Origin: Spirosoma panaciterrae DSM 21099
GTDB lineage: Bacteria > Bacteroidota > Bacteroidia > Cytophagales > Spirosomataceae
Direction of reading: 5' to 3'
DNA: 64,000 bases
Assembly: GCF_000374025.1 (NCBI RefSeq)
Contig: NZ_KB893194.1
Span: forward strand, 1-64,000
Below are positions 53,778-62,924 of the stretch, in pieces (position 1 is the stretch's first letter; the number at the start of each line of letters is the position of its first letter). The notes beneath the pieces are model-generated. The model saw only the letters and a program-made list of their open reading frames with translations, was not told the DNA's origin and made no database searches. The translations under genes and the position numbers were made by a program.

Positions 53778-54887
53778 ATGGAAGCAGAGATACCATTTGA
53801 AAAGCAAATAGAATTAGCGGAGACACAAGGAAGTTTAGAAGATGTTAGCGAACTAATTTCAAAGTTGTTTGCCCAAAATGACGACAGAGCCCTTGACCTT
53901 TGTCTCCAACTTGCTATGTCAGAATTTGGAGGCATAACATACAAAGACGACTTCCAAAATATTGCTGCACTAGGTGCTTTGCACTGGGGGACAAAAGGAA
54001 TTGCACGTTTAGGAAAGGCAGCAATTAAAACAAATTCATTTCGTTCCATTAGCAATGCTACTCGCTTATTAAGCCATATTTCTAGTAAAGCACTTAGTGA
54101 CTTTATGTATTCCCGTTTTAATCTTAAGAGCGTTATTGAACTCGACTTATCAAGCGATAAATATAAAACTGAGGAATGGACCAAGACTGCAAAGGAAACT
54201 TTGATAGATGTTGTAAAGTCAGTTGAAACGGAGGAGAAATTCCCAATCGGAATCACAAATAATTTAGGTTTTGCGATTAATGAAAATGCTGCAGAACATG
54301 TTTTTGCAGCTTTGATAGCAAGATGGTTCAATTTCAGCTCGACAGGTTTACAAGCCTTTTTGCATTTGGTGAATAATACAGGTAGACCTGAAATTGAATA
54401 TCAGAACTTCTTAAAAGCAAATCCTTATATACTAGAACCATTTCATGCCCAAATTTGGTCTAAACCTAAATTTGGCGAAGATTTAATACCTGACTTTCTC
54501 ATTCGTTCTATGGACAATACATATACAGTAGTTGAAATTGAGCAAGCAGATTTCCCAATAATGACGAAGGCGGGAGAGCTATCGGCAAAAACTACTCATG
54601 CTAAGAGACAAGCTATGGATTTTAGAGATTGGGCTATTAACAACAACCTTTATGCATCCAAGAAGTTCCCTGGTATTTATAGACCTTACTGTTTAGTAGT
54701 CATTGGTAGAGAGGCTGAATTAGACGAAATGCAAACTCAGAGACTAAAGCAAGAAAATGAATCAACCCAAGGAATTTTAAAAATTGTAGGCTTTGATTGG
54801 CTTTTGAATAGAGCGAGGACAACACTTGACAATTTGGTGAATTTTGGTTTTGACAGGCATACATTTCAAGAAGCGGTAAGTGAATAA
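53778..54887 (+). CDS. sduA: Shedu-type anti-phage nuclease (DUF4263)
   Basis: A 369-aa protein. The C-terminal part from about residue 210 matches the Shedu/DUF4263 domain: EIEYQNFLKANPYILEPF, GEDLIPDFLIR then YTVVEIEQA (a PD-(D/E)xK-like D...ExE arrangement), and KRQAMDFRDWAINNN. The helical N-terminal region (1-200) is of unknown function and probably senses the phage trigger. Shedu proteins are known single-gene defence systems. The gene is A+T-rich and lies in a cassette-like unit between 53749 and 55030. No partner gene is adjacent, as expected for this system. Confidence 0.8.
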   Translation: MEAEIPFEKQIELAETQGSLEDVSELISKLFAQNDDRALDLCLQLAMSEFGGITYKDDFQNIAALGALHWGTKGIARLGKAAIKTNSFRSISNATRLLSHISSKALSDFMYSRFNLKSVIELDLSSDKYKTEEWTKTAKETLIDVVKSVETEEKFPIGITNNLGFAINENAAEHVFAALIARWFNFSSTGLQAFLHLVNNTGRPEIEYQNFLKANPYILEPFHAQIWSKPKFGEDLIPDFLIRSMDNTYTVVEIEQADFPIMTKAGELSAKTTHAKRQAMDFRDWAINNNLYASKKFPGIYRPYCLVVIGREAELDEMQTQRLKQENESTQGILKIVGFDWLLNRARTTLDNLVNFGFDRHTFQEAVSE

Positions 54888-54888
54888 A

Positions 54889-55030
54889 ACCAGCTGCCAA
54901 CATCGTATTGGCAATAGTGGGGCTGACATTTGTAAACTCAACATTTGTAATTCTATTGGGCATTAGTGCAAATGTTGGGCTTACGTTTTTCTAATGCCCC
55001 ACCATCGCCAATACGCAAACCGTTAGTGAC
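54889..55030. repeat. Palindromic attC-like element 1
   Basis: A 142-base compound palindrome. Outer arms ATCGTATTGGCAATAGTGGGG and CCCCACCATCGCCAATACG are near-complementary; nested inside are CAACATTTG/CAAATGTTG and GGGCATTAG/CTAATGCCC. It opens with GCTGCCAAC (54893-54901) and closes with CGTTAGTG (55021-55028), reminiscent of the RYYYAAC ... GTTRRRY boxes of integron attC sites, though not an exact match. It is homologous to element 2 at 56768: CTCAACATTTGTAATT is identical in both. Confidence 0.7.
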
Positions 55031-55063
55031 AAGCATATCGCAACACCCTGAGAATTGTAAGTT

Positions 55064-55387
55064 TCAATTTGTTGCCATTTGCTTTTCACCCCAACTTCTC
55101 ATTTGACTAATAAACGGAATTAACTCTTTTCCTGTATCGGTAAGTGAATATTCAACCTTCGGTGGAACTTCCAAATAAACTTTTCTAACAATTAGTTCAT
55201 CGGCTTCCAATTCTTTTAGCGTTTGGGTAAGCATTTTTGGTGTTATACCTACCACTGCTCTTTTTAATTCCCCATATCTCAAAAAACCATCTCTCAATAC
55301 CCATAAAATTCGGCCTTTATACTTTCCACCTATTCGTTGGAAAGCATAATCAACTGCACAATGCGCCTTTTTATTTTTATTTTTCAT
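55064..55387 (-). CDS. HxlR-family transcriptional regulator
   Basis: A 107-aa winged-helix regulator: CAVDYAFQRIGGKYKGRILW, DGFLRYGELKRAVVGITPKM, LTQTLKELEADELIVRKVYL and the wing VEYSLTDTGKELIPF. HxlR proteins usually sense redox or electrophile stress and repress a divergent gene, here the CPBP gene at 55528. Operator-like palindromes lie in the shared gap. Confidence 0.93.
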   Translation of the reverse strand: MKNKNKKAHCAVDYAFQRIGGKYKGRILWVLRDGFLRYGELKRAVVGITPKMLTQTLKELEADELIVRKVYLEVPPKVEYSLTDTGKELIPFISQMRSWGEKQMATN

Positions 55388-55406
55388 TCATTCCTAAGTT
55401 TAAACT

Positions 55407-55461
55407 ATTGATAATCAATAATAGTACCTTCTTAGTATGTAAGATACTTTATTGTACATAC
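55407..55461. promoter_or_regulatory. Candidate HxlR operators
   Basis: ATTGATAATCAAT (55407-55419) is a perfect 6-1-6 palindrome. GTATGTA (55435-55441) and TACATAC (55455-55461) form a 7-base inverted repeat with 13 bases between. Both lie in the 140-base gap between the divergent HxlR and CPBP genes, where a self-regulating HxlR dimer would bind. Confidence 0.5.
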
Positions 55462-55527
55462 TTGCTGTAAAGATAATAAGGAATTTTCTTTGCATGAAAT
55501 TTTACTTACAACAAATCAAAAGAAACA

Positions 55528-56382
55528 ATGAATGCATCAATTAAAAAAGTTCTGCATTTTCCAATAACAAAAATTATTGTAGGCATTGCAGTTCCTTTTT
55601 CTCTATTCGTAGTAATTCAAAACTTTGTATTAAAACCGTTTTTTTATAGCATTATTTCAGAAAAAAGTATTGCTGACCCGATTATTATTTTTATTTCTTC
55701 AATACTATTATTGGTTAGTTATTACTATTTATTCCGGTTATATGATAAAAGAAAAATCACCGAACTATCCTTAAACTATTTACCCAGGGAAATGTTTGGA
55801 GGTTTTATTTTTGGTTTTTCGACAATTTCATTATCTATTTTCATTTTATACGTATTAGGCCACTATCAGACTTTTAGTATTACAACTGCTCACTACTCAG
55901 CAAGAATGTTTACTGTATTACTATTTGCTGCGATAGTTGAAGACTTATTTCATAGGGGATTAATCCTAAGAGTATTGGAAAATTGGTTAGGTACTAACAT
56001 AGCCATTGTCATTGCCATGTTGGTAGAATTACAGCACATTTCCAATCCCGTTTCTAGTTTACTTAGTCTTCCTTTATATTTGATTTGGGGGTTTACTATG
56101 GCCATGATGTTTATTTATACCAAAAGAATTTGGCTACCTTATTTCTTCCATATAGGCTGGAATTTTGCTCAGCCTTTTTATGGCTCTAATCTCACTGGAG
56201 CAAATGATTTTGGCAGTATCATTCAATCAAAATTTACGGGGCCAGAACTATTAACAGGGGGTGCATTTGGAATTGAAGGCTCAATTTTTACACCAATTTT
56301 TTTATTGCTTATCGGAATAATACTTTATTATCGGGCAATAAGAGAGGGTAAAATTGTAAAAAGCAAACTATTTAAAAGATGA
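55528..56382 (+). CDS. CPBP-family intramembrane protease-like protein
   Basis: A 284-aa membrane protein with about eight helices. The CPBP/Abi motifs are present: AAIVEDLFHRGLILRVLENW (E-D-x3-R in place of the more common E-E-x3-R), ELQHISNP (motif 2 His) and FFHIGWNFAQP (motif 3 His/Asn). The family includes CAAX-type proteases and proteins for bacteriocin self-immunity. The gene is very A+T-rich (11 G/C in the 60 bases at 55681-55740) and overlaps the broken cupin gene by four bases (ATGA). Confidence 0.85.
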   Translation: MNASIKKVLHFPITKIIVGIAVPFSLFVVIQNFVLKPFFYSIISEKSIADPIIIFISSILLLVSYYYLFRLYDKRKITELSLNYLPREMFGGFIFGFSTISLSIFILYVLGHYQTFSITTAHYSARMFTVLLFAAIVEDLFHRGLILRVLENWLGTNIAIVIAMLVELQHISNPVSSLLSLPLYLIWGFTMAMMFIYTKRIWLPYFFHIGWNFAQPFYGSNLTGANDFGSIIQSKFTGPELLTGGAFGIEGSIFTPIFLLLIGIILYYRAIREGKIVKSKLFKR

Positions 56383-56713
56383 ATTTGAAAGATGCGTTTT
56401 CAAGTCTTAGCAATTATTTTTCACCAAGGATTATAGGTGAAGTAAATGACCAATATAGTAAAGTCGAAAAAATAAATAGCAGGAAGTCCCCTGGCATAAT
56501 CACGAAAACGAAGATAAATTATTCTACGTTGTAAAAGGGACACTTCTAATGAAAATTAAAAATCAGCCAGACCTGATTTTTAAAAAACACTTGTTTGTTG
56601 TAAACAAAGGAAAAAATCACAGAGTTTTCTCAAAAAAAGAGTGTCTAATTATACTTATTGAATCTAAAACCACTAAACATACAGGACAAATAACCTCTGT
56701 AATTACCAAATAA
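56379..56713 (+). pseudogene. Cupin-domain protein, frameshifted
   Basis: From the ATG at 56379, overlapping the CPBP stop, the frame reads MNLKDAFSSLSNYFSPRIIG and then leaves the cupin sequence near 56480. In the next frame it resumes as EVPWHNHENEDKLFYVVKGT with the cupin metal pattern W-H-x-H...E, then KIKNQPDLIFKKHLFVVNKG and HRVFSKKECLIILIESK, ending at 56713. The total length of 335 bases is one short of a multiple of three, so a single-base loss explains it. Small cupins of this kind are common accessory genes. Confidence 0.8.
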
Positions 56714-56767
56714 ATAGAAGATCAATTCTGTTAAAGCCATATGAAGCGATTCATTTAATCAAAAAAA

Positions 56768-56975
56768 CACCAGCCCCCAACATGGTATTTACAATAGTTG
56801 GTCGGACGAAATAAACCTCAACATTTGTAATTTTAATCAGCTTCGGTTCAGGCAGAAGGATTTCTATTGAGCATTAGCTTATTATCACCATCTTTTGTAA
56901 TTTTATCGGGCTTTGATTCCGGGCCGCCGGAATTCTAATCCTAACCATCGCTAATACCTCGACGTTAGATGCCCA
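56768..56975. repeat. Palindromic attC-like element 2
   Basis: About 208 bases related to element 1. The first 39 bases match element 1 at 31 positions. CTCAACATTTGTAATT (56817-56832) is identical, CTATTGAGCATTAG (56864-56877) and ACCATCGCTAATAC (56944-56957) each differ by one base, and the end GACGTTAGAT carries GTTAGAT, a perfect GTTRRRY box. The outer arms are complementary in part. It separates the cupin remnant from the DUF1275 gene, which starts 24 bases after it. Confidence 0.65.
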
Positions 56976-56999
56976 ATATAACCCGCCGTAAATAAAAAA

Positions 57000-57755
57000 A
57001 TGTTCAGGCATAAAGGGAAAAGCAGGAGTTTGAGACAGAATTTAGGAATAGCCTCTCTGCTCTCCTTTGTGGCTGGTATTGTCAATGTAGTTGGTTTTCT
57101 GGCCGTTCAGAAATTAACCACCAATGTGACGGGGCATTTTGCGCTTATGGTAGAAGAAGCTTTAAAAATAAATCTACACCAATCCTTCTATTATTTTCTC
57201 TATATATTTTTCTTCTTTTTAGGCTCTTTCTGTTCAAACCTGATTATCCAGATCACTGAGAAGTTGATGGATAAATATATTTTTATTATTCCCGTCTTAT
57301 CCGAAACGGTTATACTGACAAGTATTGCGTTGCTGAGCTTTGACTATATCCTCGCCAATCCAAATTTGATTGCCTGCTCGATGCTGTTTGCCATGGGGCT
57401 TCAAAATTCACTGGTTACTACTATTTCAAGCTCGGCCGTACGAACGACTCATTTAACAGGATTATTTACGGACTTAGGGATAGAAGTTTCTCAGCTCTTT
57501 TTCTTTAAAGCAAAGGGCCAACAGGCCAAATTAAAGGCGGCCATAAAATTAAAATTAACGATCATAACGGCTTTTTTTCTAGGCGGTATTTTGGCAGGAG
57601 TTCTTTTTTCAACATTCAAAATGAAAACCCTGTTCATCGCTTCCTTTACGTTACTGATCGGTTTAACGATTGATTACGTAAATGTGAAAATCAGGCTGAA
57701 AAAACTAAAGCTGAAAAGCATGGATCATTCCAGAAGCTTTAGCCAAATTGATTAA
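57000..57755 (+). CDS. DUF1275 (YoaK-like) membrane protein
   Basis: A 251-aa membrane protein with six or seven helices. The family pattern includes SFVAGIVNVVGFLAVQKLTT, NVTGHFALMVEE, MGLQNSLVTTISSSAVRTTHLTGL and DLGIEVSQ. The function of DUF1275 proteins is unknown; transport has been suggested. It begins directly after attC-like element 2, so it may be a third cassette gene, and it shares the low G+C of the island. Confidence 0.85.
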   Translation: MFRHKGKSRSLRQNLGIASLLSFVAGIVNVVGFLAVQKLTTNVTGHFALMVEEALKINLHQSFYYFLYIFFFFLGSFCSNLIIQITEKLMDKYIFIIPVLSETVILTSIALLSFDYILANPNLIACSMLFAMGLQNSLVTTISSSAVRTTHLTGLFTDLGIEVSQLFFFKAKGQQAKLKAAIKLKLTIITAFFLGGILAGVLFSTFKMKTLFIASFTLLIGLTIDYVNVKIRLKKLKLKSMDHSRSFSQID

Positions 57756-57759
57756 AACT

Positions 57760-57812
57760 GCACGGACGCGAAGGCGCATTGAATTTTATCCCTTGCGTCT
57801 TCGCGTCCGTGC
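57760..57812. terminator. 19-bp hairpin between convergent genes
   Basis: GCACGGACGCGAAGGCGCA (57760-57778) pairs with 57794-57812 at 18 of 19 positions (the exception is a G-U type). It lies between the convergent DUF1275 and M61 genes and marks the right edge of the A+T-rich island. Confidence 0.8.
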
Positions 57813-57826
57813 GGTTCAATGCAATG

Positions 57827-59680
57827 CTACTTAATAAACAACCACTTGTTGTAAAGAGCCTTTTGGGCGGGCGTTTGATTGGCTAAGGGTTCCAGGCGAT
57901 AGCTAACCAGCGGATTTTGTGACAGGGTGATTGGGATTTCGCGCAGAAGCCCCGCCCGGTTTACAAGTACCTTGATGGTTTCGCCAACCCGACGGCCACT
58001 GATGTGCCGAAGCAGGTCATCCCCCACCCGAACACTGTCGATCGAGATTACCTCATCGCCAACATTGAGTCCGCCCGTATACGCTGCCGAACCGCGACGA
58101 ACGCTTGTGATGGTCGATTTGCCATTGGCCGGGCTGACCCCTGCTCCCAGGAAGCCGTCCTGCGTTCGGGCCGCTACGTTCACTAACTGCAAGCCCACTG
58201 GCTCAAAATAAGCATTATAATTAATAGGCTCGGCCGTATTGACAGCTGTAGTAAAGAAATCATCGAGTTTACGACCCGCTATTTGCTCGGCCGCCTGGCG
58301 GAATTCAGCATCGGTGAAACCCCGCTTTTGCTTTTTATAGTACTCATTGTACAGGAACCGCATCAGGTCGTCCATGCTTCGTTCGCCATTACTACCTGCC
58401 AGAATCGCCAGATTCAGGATCGTTCCCAGCACACTGCCTTTACTGTAATAGGATATAGTCGTATTGGTCGAGTTTTCGTTGGGCCGATACCCTTTGATCC
58501 ACGCATCCCAACTCGACTCAGCTACCGACTGCACCCGTACCCCCGGCTGATTTTCAATCACCGTTATATCATTCGACACAATGGACAGATACGCTTCTGG
58601 GGTGTGAAACCCTGCCCGACGTAAAATATTGTCTTCATAAAACGATGTACAACCCTCTGAAAGCCAGAGCATGTGCGTATAATTTTCGTTTTCGTAATCG
58701 AAGGGTCCCAGAGCAATCGGGCGAATGCGTTTAACATTCCAGAGGTGGAAATATTCGTGGGCTACCAGCGTCAAAAAGCCTTTGTAGTTCGATTCCGTGG
58801 CATACGCATTCCGGGTTGTTTCGAGCGTGGTCGAGTTAAGGTGTTCGAGCCCTCCTCCTCCCGGCGGAATATGATGAACGATAAAGGTGTAATGCGTGCA
58901 CGGATGCTCACCAACTACCGTAGCGGCTGCCTCACAAACCCGCTTATAATCGGCCGCGAGTCGTTTTTCGTCGTATTCGACATCGCCAAACATCGCCACC
59001 GTATGCGGAATGCCTGAAGCGGTGAAGGTAAATATTTTCTGATTGCCAATTTCAATAGGCGAATCGACCAACCGATCGAAGTCGGGGGCCTCAAACGTAA
59101 ACTTCTCGCCCGAAACAGGTTCAAGCCCCGTCGAGACCATTGTCCAGTTTTTGTACGGCTGCACAACCACCCGAAGTGGAATCGTCTTCAGGGCATCGTG
59201 GTACATGAACATCCCGGCTGGTGTGACGTATCCATGATCGGCATCGACAAAATTCGTCCGCACCGTTAGTTCGTTGGCATATACCCGGTAGCGAATGGTC
59301 AGGTTATCGTCGCTGGTGTATACCCGCCAGGCATTTTTACGGATTTTTTCGCTCGGCACGGCTTTTCCACCAGCCAAGGCTGTAAAGGCTTCAACGTTTT
59401 TGGCATATTCCCGGATCAGGTACGAACCCGGTGTCCAGACTGGCATTTTGATGTCGAGATAACCGTTTTTCTTAGCATTGGTGGCAGCCGCTACATTTTT
59501 CAGTTGCATTTCAACGTCGAAATAATGCGTTTGCGGTTCGGGCATGGAGAGCACGTAGGTTACACTCGGCGTTACGGCAGGGGGATTTTCATCGGATACG
59601 AATGTCGTGGCTGTTGATGATCGAGGGATAAAAAATGTCCAGATAGTAAGTAAATACAGAAGCCGGGCGTTTTTTTTCAT
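57827..59680 (-). CDS. M61-family metallopeptidase with PDZ domain
   Basis: Exported glycyl-aminopeptidase-type enzyme of about 617 aa. Signal peptide from the Met at 59680 (MKKNARLLYLLTIWTFF). The zinc site HEYFHLWNVKRI is near residue 307, with the third ligand Glu in LWLSEGCTSFYED. A PDZ domain follows at about 515-590 (GAGVSPANGKSTITSVRRGS, GGLNVGDEVISID). The frame opens at 59767, but that extension is not signal-like. Confidence 0.93.
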   Translation of the reverse strand: MKKNARLLYLLTIWTFFIPRSSTATTFVSDENPPAVTPSVTYVLSMPEPQTHYFDVEMQLKNVAAATNAKKNGYLDIKMPVWTPGSYLIREYAKNVEAFTALAGGKAVPSEKIRKNAWRVYTSDDNLTIRYRVYANELTVRTNFVDADHGYVTPAGMFMYHDALKTIPLRVVVQPYKNWTMVSTGLEPVSGEKFTFEAPDFDRLVDSPIEIGNQKIFTFTASGIPHTVAMFGDVEYDEKRLAADYKRVCEAAATVVGEHPCTHYTFIVHHIPPGGGGLEHLNSTTLETTRNAYATESNYKGFLTLVAHEYFHLWNVKRIRPIALGPFDYENENYTHMLWLSEGCTSFYEDNILRRAGFHTPEAYLSIVSNDITVIENQPGVRVQSVAESSWDAWIKGYRPNENSTNTTISYYSKGSVLGTILNLAILAGSNGERSMDDLMRFLYNEYYKKQKRGFTDAEFRQAAEQIAGRKLDDFFTTAVNTAEPINYNAYFEPVGLQLVNVAARTQDGFLGAGVSPANGKSTITSVRRGSAAYTGGLNVGDEVISIDSVRVGDDLLRHISGRRVGETIKVLVNRAGLLREIPITLSQNPLVSYRLEPLANQTPAQKALYNKWLFIK

Positions 59681-59885
59681 ACGGAAAGAGAGATACCTTC
59701 GTTTTTTGTCCAGAATAGACCTGATATTTGTCAATTTATCAGCGAAACTACGACGCAATTCAGACAATAAATAGTTTCCGAATTATTGTTTCAGGTACAA
59801 AGGGTCAAGTTGCCGCTGCCGGATCGTTCGATGCATGCGCCAAGCAGACCCCCGAAACCTGGAATCTGAACTTTACATTTTATTT

Positions 59886-62800
59886 ATGCCCTACACAACC
59901 TCCCAAATCAGTCATCGCTTGCTTTTCCTACTGATCGTTGGGTTATTTAGTACACATATGGTGCTGGCCCAGCGAACCCAAAGCTATGCCGAACCTGATT
60001 ATCATTTTCGGAACGGGCTTGAGCTTTTTGAGAAAGCCAATTATGCCGCTTCCCGCTACGAATTCCGTCAATACCTGGAACCCCGACGGAGCGACGGCTC
60101 GCAAACGCTGCTCAACACTGGCGATCAAAACGCCGTGGAAGCCGAGTATTACGTGGCCCTAACCAGTTTGTACATCGATGAGCCGGGGGCGGAACTGCTG
60201 GTAGACCGTTTCGTCAAAAATCATAGCGAACATCCCAAAGCCGGGCAGCTCTATGGCGATCTGGGGACCTATTACTTTAATCGTCAGGATTATGCCAAAG
60301 CCATCAGTTTTCTGGAAAAAGCGGTAGCCCAGGGCGGCAGTACTACCCAGCAAACAGCTTATAAATACCAGCTTGCCCTCTCTTATTACAACACGCAAGA
60401 TTTACAACATGCGCTGCCGTTGCTCAATGAGGTCAAGCTCGACCCCAGCTTTGCCAACGCTCCAGCCGCTTCGTATTACGCTGGGGTAATTAATTTCCGC
60501 AATCGCAATTACAACGAAGCCGTATCCGATTTTCGCCGGATCGAGCGAAATCCCACGTATCAGAATGAGGTACCGAACTGGATTGCGCAATCCCTGTACA
60601 AACAACGTCGCTATGATGATCTGCTAGCTTATACCGAGCCCTTGCTCAAGCGATCCAATAATTCTCTGCTCAGTGAAGTGGCCCTGTTTACCGCTGAAGT
60701 GTTTTACCAGCAAAATCAGTTTGCCCGCGCCATTCCCTACTACAAACAGTACATTAGTGCTGTTGGGGCCAAAGCGCCAGCAGCGGTCAAGTTCCGGTAT
60801 GGTCAATCCCTGTTCCGTACGGGCGCGTATGCCGATGCCATCACGCAATTGAAACCCCTGGCCAGTGGGAAGGACACGACTGCACAATATGCCGCTTACA
60901 CCCTCGGGGTGAGCTATTTACAGACCCAGAACCCCACGTATGCCCTGAGTGCATTCGATCAGGCTGGGCGATTGTCGTTCAACAAAGATATTCAGGAAGA
61001 AGCCCGGTTTACACACGCCAAGTTGCAACTGGACCAAAACAACGGTGCCGACGCGGTAAAGGAACTGACAGCTTTCCTGAAGCAATACCCCGGTAGTAAA
61101 TTTGAGAATGAAGCCAACGAACTGACCGGAGAAGCCTATTCTGCTTCGAACAACTACCCGGCAGCCATCGCTTATATCGAAGGCCTGAAACGCCGAACAC
61201 CGAAGATCAACGCAACCTATCAGCGGCTGACCTATAACCAGGGCGTAAATGATTTTAATGCCGAACGGTATCCACAGGCGGTTGCGAATCTGGATAAGTC
61301 GCTGAAATACCCGGTCGATACTGAACTACAACAGGCCGCTCAATTCTGGAAAGCCGAATCCTACTCCGCAGGAAAGCAATACGATACCGCCATTCCGCTG
61401 TATGCCAGCATTGCAAAAGCTGGCTCGGGATCGTATGCGACCAAAAGTCTGTATGGATTGGGGTATGCGTACTACAATAAAAAAGATTATACCCGGGCCC
61501 TGCCCTACTTCCGGGATTTTGTGAGTCGTGGAAGCGATGCCGACAACCGCGAACAGGTACAGGATGCCACCATCCGACTGGCTGATACGTATTTTGCGGG
61601 TAAACAATACGAAAGTGCGATGCGCTATTATGAACAGGCTATCGCGCAAAATGCACCCGATAAAGACTATGCAGCCTACCAGAAAGCGGTTATCCTCAGC
61701 TATGTGGGTCGCGATGCCGAAGCCAAAGCGCAGTTCGATCAGGTACAACGCCAGTTTCCGAATTCACGATTTGTCGATGAGTCCTTATTGCAAAAAGCCA
61801 ATGTTGATTTCGAACGGGGCGCCTACCAGGTTGCCATACAAGGCTATACCAAATTAATTCAGGATAAGCCCAACAGCTCGCTTATTCCGGCAGCTTTGCT
61901 AAAACGAGCCATCGCCTACGGGAACATTCAGCAATATGATCCAGCCATTGCCGATTACAAGCGGATTCTGGACAATTATGGGAATTCAGAACAGGCACAA
62001 AGTGCTTTACTGGGTATCCAGAATACCCTGAACGATGCGGGTCGGCCAGAAGAATTCTCCCAGGTGTTGGGTCAGTATAAAAAAGGAAATCCGGGCAGCA
62101 GCGATGTTGAACGGGTGCAATTCGAAAATGCCAAGGATATTTATGCCAGTGGAAAATACCAGCAGGCCATCCAGTCCCTTCTTTCGTTCATGCAGGAATA
62201 CCCGGCCAGCCCCAGCACCAATGAAGCCCGGTATTACCTGGCCGAATCGTACCGACAGACGGATGATGCGAACAATGCACTCCGGTATTATAACCTGATC
62301 ATCACCGACAATCGCTCCGATTACCTTGTTCGGGCAGCCACCCGAGCGGCCGACCTGGAAGCCAAACAGAAAAATTATCCCCGCGCCATTCGAAATTACC
62401 AGATCATTATGGCCCGAGCCAATGGAAAAGCCGACCAGGTTGCCGCCCAACTGGGTATGATGGATACGTATTTTGTTTATCCCAAACCCGATTCAGCCGC
62501 CATCATCGCCCGTGAGGTACTTACGGCTGGCAACGTGGTGCCGGGCGCACAAAACCGGGCGCAACTGATGCTGGGTAAAGTGGCCTTTGGAAAAGGGGAT
62601 TATAAAACCGCACAGGCTGATTTTGAAAAAACCATTGCCCTGGCAAAGGATGTTAATGGCGCTGAAGCGCAGTATTATCTGGGGCTGATTCTGAACAAAC
62701 AGAAAAAATACAAAGAATCAACGGCCACCCTATTGAAGTTTAATGAGCAATTCGGCGATTTCGAATACTGGAAAGGGAAAGCCTTCATTCTGATAGCCGA

Positions 62801-62924
62801 CAACAATGTGGCGCTCGACGAGGTAGCCCAGGCCAAAGCTGTTTTGAATTCAATCATCGAAAATTCATCCGATCAAGCCATCATTACCGAAGCCAAACAA
62901 AAACTGGCGACCTTAGAAAAATAA
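59886..62924 (+). CDS. Long TPR-repeat protein
   Basis: Exported protein of about 1012 aa. Signal peptide RLLFLLIVGLFSTHMVLAQ, then more than twenty TPR-like repeats in several blocks (FEKANYAASRYEFRQYL, YAKAISFLEKAV, YTRALPYFRDFVSRGSDADN, YQQAIQSLLSFMQEYPASPS). Such long TPR solenoids scaffold envelope complexes; its specific partner is unknown. The outer-membrane barrel that starts at 63018 follows in the same direction, and the pair may act together. The Met at 59886 is chosen because it starts the signal peptide. Confidence 0.88.
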   Translation: MPYTTSQISHRLLFLLIVGLFSTHMVLAQRTQSYAEPDYHFRNGLELFEKANYAASRYEFRQYLEPRRSDGSQTLLNTGDQNAVEAEYYVALTSLYIDEPGAELLVDRFVKNHSEHPKAGQLYGDLGTYYFNRQDYAKAISFLEKAVAQGGSTTQQTAYKYQLALSYYNTQDLQHALPLLNEVKLDPSFANAPAASYYAGVINFRNRNYNEAVSDFRRIERNPTYQNEVPNWIAQSLYKQRRYDDLLAYTEPLLKRSNNSLLSEVALFTAEVFYQQNQFARAIPYYKQYISAVGAKAPAAVKFRYGQSLFRTGAYADAITQLKPLASGKDTTAQYAAYTLGVSYLQTQNPTYALSAFDQAGRLSFNKDIQEEARFTHAKLQLDQNNGADAVKELTAFLKQYPGSKFENEANELTGEAYSASNNYPAAIAYIEGLKRRTPKINATYQRLTYNQGVNDFNAERYPQAVANLDKSLKYPVDTELQQAAQFWKAESYSAGKQYDTAIPLYASIAKAGSGSYATKSLYGLGYAYYNKKDYTRALPYFRDFVSRGSDADNREQVQDATIRLADTYFAGKQYESAMRYYEQAIAQNAPDKDYAAYQKAVILSYVGRDAEAKAQFDQVQRQFPNSRFVDESLLQKANVDFERGAYQVAIQGYTKLIQDKPNSSLIPAALLKRAIAYGNIQQYDPAIADYKRILDNYGNSEQAQSALLGIQNTLNDAGRPEEFSQVLGQYKKGNPGSSDVERVQFENAKDIYASGKYQQAIQSLLSFMQEYPASPSTNEARYYLAESYRQTDDANNALRYYNLIITDNRSDYLVRAATRAADLEAKQKNYPRAIRNYQIIMARANGKADQVAAQLGMMDTYFVYPKPDSAAIIAREVLTAGNVVPGAQNRAQLMLGKVAFGKGDYKTAQADFEKTIALAKDVNGAEAQYYLGLILNKQKKYKESTATLLKFNEQFGDFEYWKGKAFILIADNNVALDEVAQAKAVLNSIIENSSDQAIITEAKQKLATLEK

